A stretch of 64,000 bases of DNA from Aporrectodea caliginosa (Eukaryota > Annelida > Clitellata > Crassiclitellata > Lumbricidae). The DNA is taken from the NCBI GenBank assembly GCA_020284085.1, contig JACEVL010000980.1, positions 1-64,000 of the forward strand, given 5' to 3'. The position numbers and the translations under genes were made by a program. Under the pieces are notes generated by a model. The model was not told the DNA's origin, made no database searches, and saw only the letters and a program-made list of their open reading frames with translations. Shown piece by piece: positions 56,401 through 64,000 of this stretch. Position 1 is the stretch's first letter. Each line of letters starts with the position of its first letter.

Positions 56401-57822
56401 TATTCAATTCAATTCAATTTATTGATTCCATCATTGTACATAATAACGACATAACAGTCAAATGCCATATATGTCATGATAGATGGTTCATCGTAATATG
56501 CAGTAAAAAAGAAAATTTGAGAAATTAAAAATATGTGAACCATTATTCATTGAACAAGAGCAAGTTATGGCTTATGACGTTAGTTAAAGTGATTATGAAG
56601 CAACAGGCACACCAAAGGGACGAATCCCGCTGAAAGGGGGACTGTTTAGAGTAAGAAAATTACAGAAATGATGACAGAAGATTTAGACAAGTAGGAGATA
56701 TGGGAACACCAACTTTTGGGATGATTGATAATTAACTAACAGATTATACAAAAATGAAAAGAAACTTAACTAAAGACTATAACGCGTGCTCCAGTGTGTG
56801 TGCTCGAAACATACGCTTGAACCATGAGAGATTAGTAGAGGCACGAATACTTTGAGGTACATTGTTCCACAATAGTGGGTCCTGATACTTGATGGATAGT
56901 TTACGGGTATTTGTTCTTACAAAAATTAGTTGATTGTCCTGTTCGCTTCTTGTACCAGTAGTGAATTTGGTGGGAGAAATGTAAGATAGGAATACGGGTG
57001 GGAGGATTTTATTATGATATTTGTACATAAATTCACAAGTTTGGATGAAGTTGATTTGTGTGATAGTTAAGAGTTTAAGCTCTAAGAATAGTGGTTGTGT
57101 ATGAGAGTTGATGGGAGATTTAGTTATAATTCGTATGGGTTTTATGTGCTATTTTTACTTTATTCAAGTAAGTAGAAGTCCATATGATGTTACAATAAGG
57201 ATAAATGAGAGTATAGTATAGATTAGTCAGAATATTGGAAGGCAGTATATAAGAGATTCGATTGAGGATACCAATACTTTTTGTTATTTTTTTTTTAATT
57301 TCTTCAATATGTATGTTCGATTTTAAAGATTGATCCATATGGACACCAAGAAATTTAGATGTGGTAACCTGAGGGAAAGTTATGCCATCAATTGTAATGT
57401 CTTTTGTAGTTGATGATATTTGTTTTTCTAAATAATATAAAATTGGTCTTAGAGGGATTCAGCGATAACTTATTTGCTTTAAACCAGTCAGATGCAGCCT
57501 TTTATTCTTCATTAGCTAACTCAAATATTTGGTCGTAAGAGGCATGGGATAGAAAGACATTTGTATCATCAGCAAATAAGATGTAATGTAGTAAGGTAGA
57601 TGAGTTAATAAGGTCATCTATATATACATGTATTATAAATAGAAGGGGGTCGAGTATGAAACCCTGAGGCACAACCAAATCTTATAGGCAAGAAGTTAGA
57701 TAGTGAGTTATTACAATAAACTTTTTGTTGGCGAGATGTTAAGTAGCTTGTAAACCAGTTCAGGGCCGTGCCCCTAATTCTATAATGTTCCAGTTTGGCC
57801 AGAAGTATCTTATGGTCTACGG

Positions 57823-59213
<1,391 letters not shown>

Positions 59214-59965
59214 GTCTACGGTGTCAAAAGCCTTTGTCAGGTCCAGGAAAATACCTAAGGAATATTCATTATTATCAATGGATGCAGAGATTTTATTTTG
59301 GATGTCAAGTAGGGACATAGATGTTGAGTGTGCTGGTTGAAGTCCATGTTGGAGAGGGTACAAGATGTTCTTCTGTTTGATGTAAGAGAATAGGTAGTCG
59401 TATAATACTCTTTCAGAGAATTTGGAGAAAAAAGGTAATATGGAAATAGGTCTGTAGTTCGATAGTTCGGATTTAGTACCTTGTTTATAGATCGGTAAGA
59501 CTCTAGCCATTTTGATTTATACTGGTACTATACCTTTTCTCAAAGAACAGTTTATTACTTTTGCATGGGGAGCAGCCAGCAAATCAATGACCTGAGATGT
59601 TATGTAAGGATCAATGTTGTCAAAGCCTGAGCTGTGGGTGGTTTTCAGAGTTTTATTTATAGTATTTAGTTCATGTGGATTAGTTGGTAAGAGCACGAAG
59701 GAGTTCAAGGTAGAGCCTAGACTAGAGGGAGGCACAAATGCACGAAAACTTTTCCTATCAGATAACACTTGTGCCAGTCTAGTAAAATATGTATTGAAGT
59801 GTTCTGCCATACGTTCAGGATCGTTTACCAAGCGGCCGTAAATATTTCTTTCTTTTATCACTGTATCTCTATTACCAGTTTTGACTATATTTCTAATAAT
59901 TTGCCACGTTTTCTTAATATCATTACTATCATGTTTCGCAAATTCATTGGTATAATATATATATA

Positions 59966-60665
59966 ATAGCATTTTTTACCCGGCGTTCGCCCGGGTTTTG
60001 CCCAGGCGTCATTTTTAACGGCTGCAAATAGGCTAAAGGCTACTTACTTAGGCTACTATATTTGCTGATGGGCTTAAAATATTTAAAAAATGTCAATGGA
60101 AACGATATTTAGAGGTGAACATAGTTGCTTTGCCCGTGTACTGCACGGGCAAAGCAAATTTATATATAGGCAATATTATTTGTTCCCCGTACTACACGGG
60201 TTATCTCTACCTTAAATAGGCGTAAGTTACTATTTGTTCCCCGTACTACACGGGTTATCTCTAAATTATAATAGGCGTATTATTTGATATAATAGACGAA
60301 GTTCTGCCGTTAGCCTGCGTGACGTAAGATTGCATAATTAGCCCGCGCGCGTGACGTAATTTAAGATTGCATATTTAGCCAGTGTGACGTGCATGGACAA
60401 ATGACCATGCTATTATAAGATAGCCTCGTCGAATTAGTTGATAATTTAAAATGTTCATATATCGGCGTTTAAATAAAATTGCGAGCTGAAAATAGTCGCG
60501 TTGACCATGACGTGGCGTAATAATGTTTTGTAAAATTTTGTAAATCGCCAAAGCGTTCCGTTTCGGAGCCTTTAGATGACGGACATACACACAAACAAAC
60601 ATACAAAACAAACAAACGGAAGGACAACGTAAACAGAGTAAGACTTATAATATAGATAATATATA
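59966..60665. mobile_element. Unclassified interspersed repeat
   Basis: Begins with TTTTTTACCCGGCG. Contains the hairpin CCCGTACTACACGGG twice (about 53 bp apart) plus a variant CCCGTGTACTGCACGGG. Three GTGACGT-A blocks follow, then GGAGCCTTTAGATGACGGAC, ending TATAATATAGAT. The ending recalls RTE-mobilised repeats; family not assigned. Confidence 0.5.
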
Positions 60666-60689
60666 TATGGGTATAATATATATACATAA

Positions 60690-60780
60690 TTTTTTATATA
60701 TAATATATATACACCCATACAACAATTTTAGGCCTACACATGCATGCACTCATACAATATCAAATATACGTATGTTGACA
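60690..60780 (-). promoter_or_regulatory. Displaced distal 5' flank of gene C
   Basis: Matches 31750-31845 and 650-720 (CACATGCATGCACTCATAC). Pushed 4.3 kb from exon 1 by insertions. Contains TAGGCCTA at 60729-60736. Confidence 0.5.
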
Positions 60781-61160
60781 TATTGTATTGTATTGTATTG
60801 TATTGTATTGTATTGTATCTAAGATTTATATAGCGCCTCTCTCATAATAACTATTCAGAAGCGCTCTCAGCACGAAAACCCTGGGGAAAAGAAACGTCTT
60901 TAAAGAACGAGAGACCAAAATAGGAAAACTAGTCATTAGTTTAGCCCTTAATGAGGTAAAGATTATTCCAAGTAGAAGGACCAACCACAGCAAATGCCCG
61001 GCGTTGAGCCAAGGCAGTCCTAGTCCCAGGTAGAGCCAAGCGCCGGCCGGGCGCCGCCCGCCGCCGCCGACATTTTTGGGGCGCCGCCGCCGCCGATATT
61101 TGTGGGATCGGCGCGCCGCCGCCGCCGCCGCCGATACTTCCTCGGCGCGCCGCCGATGCC
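60781..61160 (-). mobile_element. LINE 3' end with (AATAC)n tail and GCC-rich 5' side
   Basis: Minus code QRRAFAVVGPSTWNN, a frameshift, then RSLKTFLFPRVF to a stop at 60826. TATAGCGCCTC block and seven ATTGT units (60781-60818). At 61040-61160 a GCCGCCGCC/GGCGCG block replaces expected coding sequence, unlike anything else here. Confidence 0.7.
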
Positions 61161-61620
61161 ATGCTGATATGTTTAATTGTTTTGTTGCATTTTTCCTGTT
61201 TTTTTGCATGATTTTCACAATAAATTGTTTGCTTCAGTGGGCTACAGAAGTAGACATAGACAGACATCAGCCAGACAGACAGAGACAGACAGACATAGGT
61301 CTACAGAGACAGACAGACACAGGCAGAGACACAGGCAGGCAGGCAGACAGCAGACAGAGAGCAGACAGATTATGGGATGGATGGATAGATAGATGGATAT
61401 ATTGGTGGGGAGGTTGGATGGATGGATGGATTGATAGATGGATGGATTGATGAATGAATGAATGAATGATGAATGAATGAATGGATGGGTAGCTTGAATG
61501 ACTAACAGATAGATTTAATAGATGGATAGGAATGAGAGAAGATCGAAAAGGTCATCTGTCTTACATACATACTACATATATTATATGTATGTAGTATGTG
61601 TGTAAGACAGAGGATATATA
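61161..61620. repeat. CAGA and GATG microsatellites and a short hairpin
   Basis: CAGA units 61255-61370, GATG/GATA/GAAT units 61376-61485. An imperfect inverted repeat of about 25 nt per arm lies at 61556-61612 (CTGTCTTACATACATACTAC and its complement). Confidence 0.8.
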
Positions 61621-61959
61621 TATATTATGGTGATTGAATTGTCGGGGGGGAGTGTTCAACCCCTGAATTCATTTTCAACCCCTCTAGTTAATTCCATAAA
61701 AAATACCTGTGGGGTTAAGTTACCCCCTCAGTGCACCATGCATTTTAAGAAATTGCAAATCAATAAGTACTAGTGGCTTTCGGATTGGCGATCTGCATTT
61801 TACACTGCTATGGATTAAACTGCTATGAAATAAAGACTATATGGGATTTATAAAATCAATTCACGTTTCTTTTTTTTTTGGGAAAAATAAATAAAAATTA
61901 CCTTTAAAAAAAAATTTTTTGGTGGTAAAATTGGATTTTTAAAAAATTTTTAAAATTAA
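61621..61959. other. Unassigned spacer
   Basis: Has TTCAACCCCT twice and GGGGTTAAG; AT-rich later. No feature recognised. Confidence 0.4.
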
Positions 61960-62170
61960 ATAATATCTTTTTCTTTAATTTAGCGCCTGACAAACGCACT
62001 GCGCTGTACATTTACAATCTTAACTATAACTGTAAACTACTGACAGAACAGACAGCCTGTAATACACGGCGCTAATGGCAGCCTGCAAAGCAAATCCCGC
62101 CCTAACGGGGCTCGAACTCGGTACCCTCTCGCACTCTTCGCCAGATGTTATCCAACGCGCCACCGGACCC
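61960..62170 (-). repeat. tRNA-derived SINE, minus strand
   Basis: A box TGGCGCGTTGGA, B box GAGTTCGAGCCCCG on the minus strand (62170 down to 62090). The body ends CAGGCGCTAAATTAAAG, again a GCGCTA-type end. Confidence 0.65.
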
Positions 62171-62178
62171 CATATATA

Positions 62179-62344
62179 CAGTGGAGGCGCCAGGATTTCA
62201 GGTTTGGGGGGCTATAGCTCAAAGCCCTTTCCTTTTGTCCCTCCTCACTGTGATTTGCAGTGATTTCCCACTTTTGGGAGGGGGCTGAGCCGCAGTTAGG
62301 GGGGCTAAGCCCCCCCACTATCCTCCCCTCTGGCGCCGCCACTG
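62179..62344. mobile_element. hAT-like MITE, 166 bp
   Basis: Ends CAGTGGAGGCGCCAG and CTGGCGCCGCCACTG. Flanks CATATATA and CCTATAGA match at six of eight places. Confidence 0.7.
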
Positions 62345-62355
62345 CCTATAGAGTA

Positions 62356-63341
62356 TGTGTGGGGAAGTTCGACATTGGAGGGAAGTTCGACAGTCGTAAC
62401 TGTTTTACTTACTCACTCACGAAAGTTAATGACACGTCATTTTCGGATATATTTTTGAACAAAGCGTTCTTTTGTTGTTGTTTTGGCCCACTCAAAATTT
62501 TTACCTGACGCAATCCAAGGAAGGTGTGTTTAAACGCACCTGATAAATAATCAATGGGAAATAGTGGGGAAAATAGTGCAATGTAAAACTGATGTTAAGA
62601 GCTTGTTCGTAATCGCACATCTCGAGAGAGATTTTATTGTTATTAATGCATTACCTACGACTAATGTCAATGGAAAGAAGGCTAGTAAGATGCATTGTGC
62701 TCATTCTCCAGTGAGCAGCCGAGTAAGTGACCTGTCGAACTTCCACCCAAGATCGGGTAAGTTCGACACGTCTGATTGGGGGAAGTTCGACAGTGTGTGG
62801 CTCATTTGTTTGTGCGTGTAAGTGATTCCTTCTTTGCATGTTTCCTTATTGTAGATGCCTAAAGTTTATAAAACGAAAGTCTAAACGAGGAACGTGGCCC
62901 TCTGAGTCAAGGTTTGAACTGCAGCAGCTGTTCAAGAAGGCAGACTGAATTTATATCAAGCAATTACCCGGTACCCAATATGGAGAATTTTTAGCCCAAA
63001 TAAGAACGAAGAAAAAGAGTGGATAAGGTGCGAGGGTCTCATGAGACATGTGCAAATGCTGTCAATGACATTTATTTCATCTTTTACAAGTTGTAAAAAC
63101 AAAACACCGTAGCAGACAATAAGTGTCGAAATTCCCCCACAGTGTCGAATTTCCCCTGAGTTGGTAGATCTTAGAAAAGGTCCTTGTAATTTTTACAAAT
63201 AAATTGCAAAGAATAAAAGTGACATTGGTTTTGTTTGAGGAGATATCATAGTACTTTAAAGTATTTTTGTTATAATTTTATGGCCTCGTTTCAGTCTAGA
63301 AATTTTGCAAATATGCTTAATGTGTCGAACTTCCCCACACG
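62356..63341 (+). mobile_element. Pogo-like (Tc1/mariner) element, degenerate
   Basis: Ends TGTGTGGGGAAGTTCGACA and its complement with one mismatch, flanked by TA on both sides (62354-62355 and 63342-63343). The terminal motif recurs inside in both orientations (near 62380, 62736, 62759, 62781, 63126, 63142). Code near 62852-63060 resembles the N-terminal helix-turn-helix of pogo/jerky transposases, with frameshifts. No catalytic DDD domain remains. Confidence 0.7.
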
Positions 63342-63348
63342 TAGGCCC

Positions 63349-63752
63349 AGTGCATATTTTAACTGTATAACTACTGGGACAAATGTCCCAGTAGTTTTAG
63401 GATTTGCCCCAGTAGTTTTAGGATTTGTCCCAGTAGTTTTAGTGATTTTTCCAGGTAATACTCTGCTTTCAATTTTAGTCAGTGGCGTAACGAGGGGCCA
63501 CGGGGAGGGGGCAGGCAGGGGGGCGCAAAATCAGTAGAGGCTTGTGACAACTTTCTTCTGGAAAAAAAAGACGGGAAAGCAAAAAAAGGTCATTAGAAAT
63601 TTTGGCGGAACTAAGAAAGAAAATTTTCCGGAAATTCTTGCCCCCGGGCGCACGAACCCCTAGTTACGCCACTGATTTTAGTTTTCAATGACATTGAAAG
63701 TAGTGTAGCAGACTTTATCCCAGTAGTCAAAATCCGTTAAAATATGCACTGC
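63349..63752. mobile_element. Inverted-repeat element with minisatellite and nested MITE
   Basis: Ends AGTGCATATTTTAAC (63350) and GTTAAAATATGCACT (to 63750) are inverted. ACTACTGGGA and TCCCAGTAGT lie just inside. Three units of CCAGTAGTTTTAGGATTTG-like repeat follow at 63383-63445. A hAT MITE sits inside. Confidence 0.65.
63480..63674. mobile_element. hAT-like MITE, 195 bp, exact 8-bp duplication
   Basis: Ends CAGTGGCGTAACGAGGGG and TAGTTACGCCACTG. Perfect duplication ATTTTAGT at 63472-63479 and 63675-63682. Same family as 39357-39549 (terminal 14 bp shared). Confidence 0.85.
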
Positions 63753-64000
63753 GTAGTCCTACTCTATAATGTTTCTTGAATGAAGTTCTCATACCTAATT
63801 CTTATTATGGTCAGCTAGAGGTAAAACACGGTCATGTGACCGGAGTTGAAGGGAACAGGCCAACGGCTTTTCGGAGGGAGATACCTAAATAGGTTAGTAA
63901 AAATCTGCCGAGTCACTGACCATCTGTAACAGTGCCCGAGATTCCGAAGCAGCGGTGGGTCGATTGTATTATTTGCTTGTATTATTGTTTAGCAAGGAAC
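63753..64000. other. Unassigned right edge
   Basis: No ORF, repeat or tRNA-like feature recognised. Confidence 0.4.

Overview
The window is nuclear DNA of a multicellular animal, most likely a marine invertebrate. It shows spliced coding exons with GT/AG borders, long introns, tetranucleotide microsatellites, tRNA-derived SINEs, CR1/L2-like LINEs and hAT transposons. I cannot name the species. Bacterial features such as operons and ribosome binding sites do not apply.

The real genes form a tandem cluster of secreted type-B carboxylesterase/cholinesterase-like genes, all on the minus strand. Gene A shows only its first exon (369-560); the rest lies off the left edge. Gene B (31704 down to 11840) and gene C (56319 down to 41846) each resolve into 11 exons. 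In both genes the exons join in phase and sum to exactly 1800 nt (599 residues plus stop). Ser199 (GESAG), Asp328 and His447 form the predicted triad, and the oxyanion loop is YGGG in B and YGGA in C. An orphan copy of the last exon (38593-38690) lies between B and C, and intergenic blocks are also duplicated, so the cluster grew by segmental duplication.

Almost everything else is mobile DNA inserted into introns and spacers. Because B and C are paralogous intron by intron, many insertions can be read as present/absent against a sibling copy. 4.1-9.1 kb: a LINE split by a second LINE and by a 911-bp transposon with 230-bp inverted ends. 9.3-10.7 kb: a possible retroelement fragment containing a tRNA-SINE. 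15.4-22.1 kb (introns 8 and 7 of B): an RTE-like LINE tail, a 2.9-kb hAT with a BED finger and a nested LINE, and a 2.1-kb inverted-terminal-repeat transposon. 25.9-28.0 kb: a hAT with a nested LINE. 28.6-30.2 kb: a decayed Gypsy-like LTR element. 31.85-33.95 kb: two LINEs in opposite orientation, one nested. 34-41.2 kb: duplicated spacers, SINEs and a ~160-bp satellite. 42-56 kb: gene C with lighter insertions. 56.4-60.7 kb: a LINE carrying a hAT, plus another repeat, inserted in the 5' flank of C. 60.8-64 kb: LINE and SINE tails, a pogo-like element and hAT MITEs.

The most unusual signal is a recurring micro-insertion. The palindrome TAGGCCTA occurs many times in non-coding DNA, and at several places a paralogue has plain TA where its sibling has TAGGCCTA. 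Other points of interest are a 71-bp perfect palindrome inside a BED-finger ORF, the palindromic subrepeats of the 911-bp element, a pogo-like element studded with its own terminal motif, and a LINE-type 3' end shared by several LINEs and SINEs.
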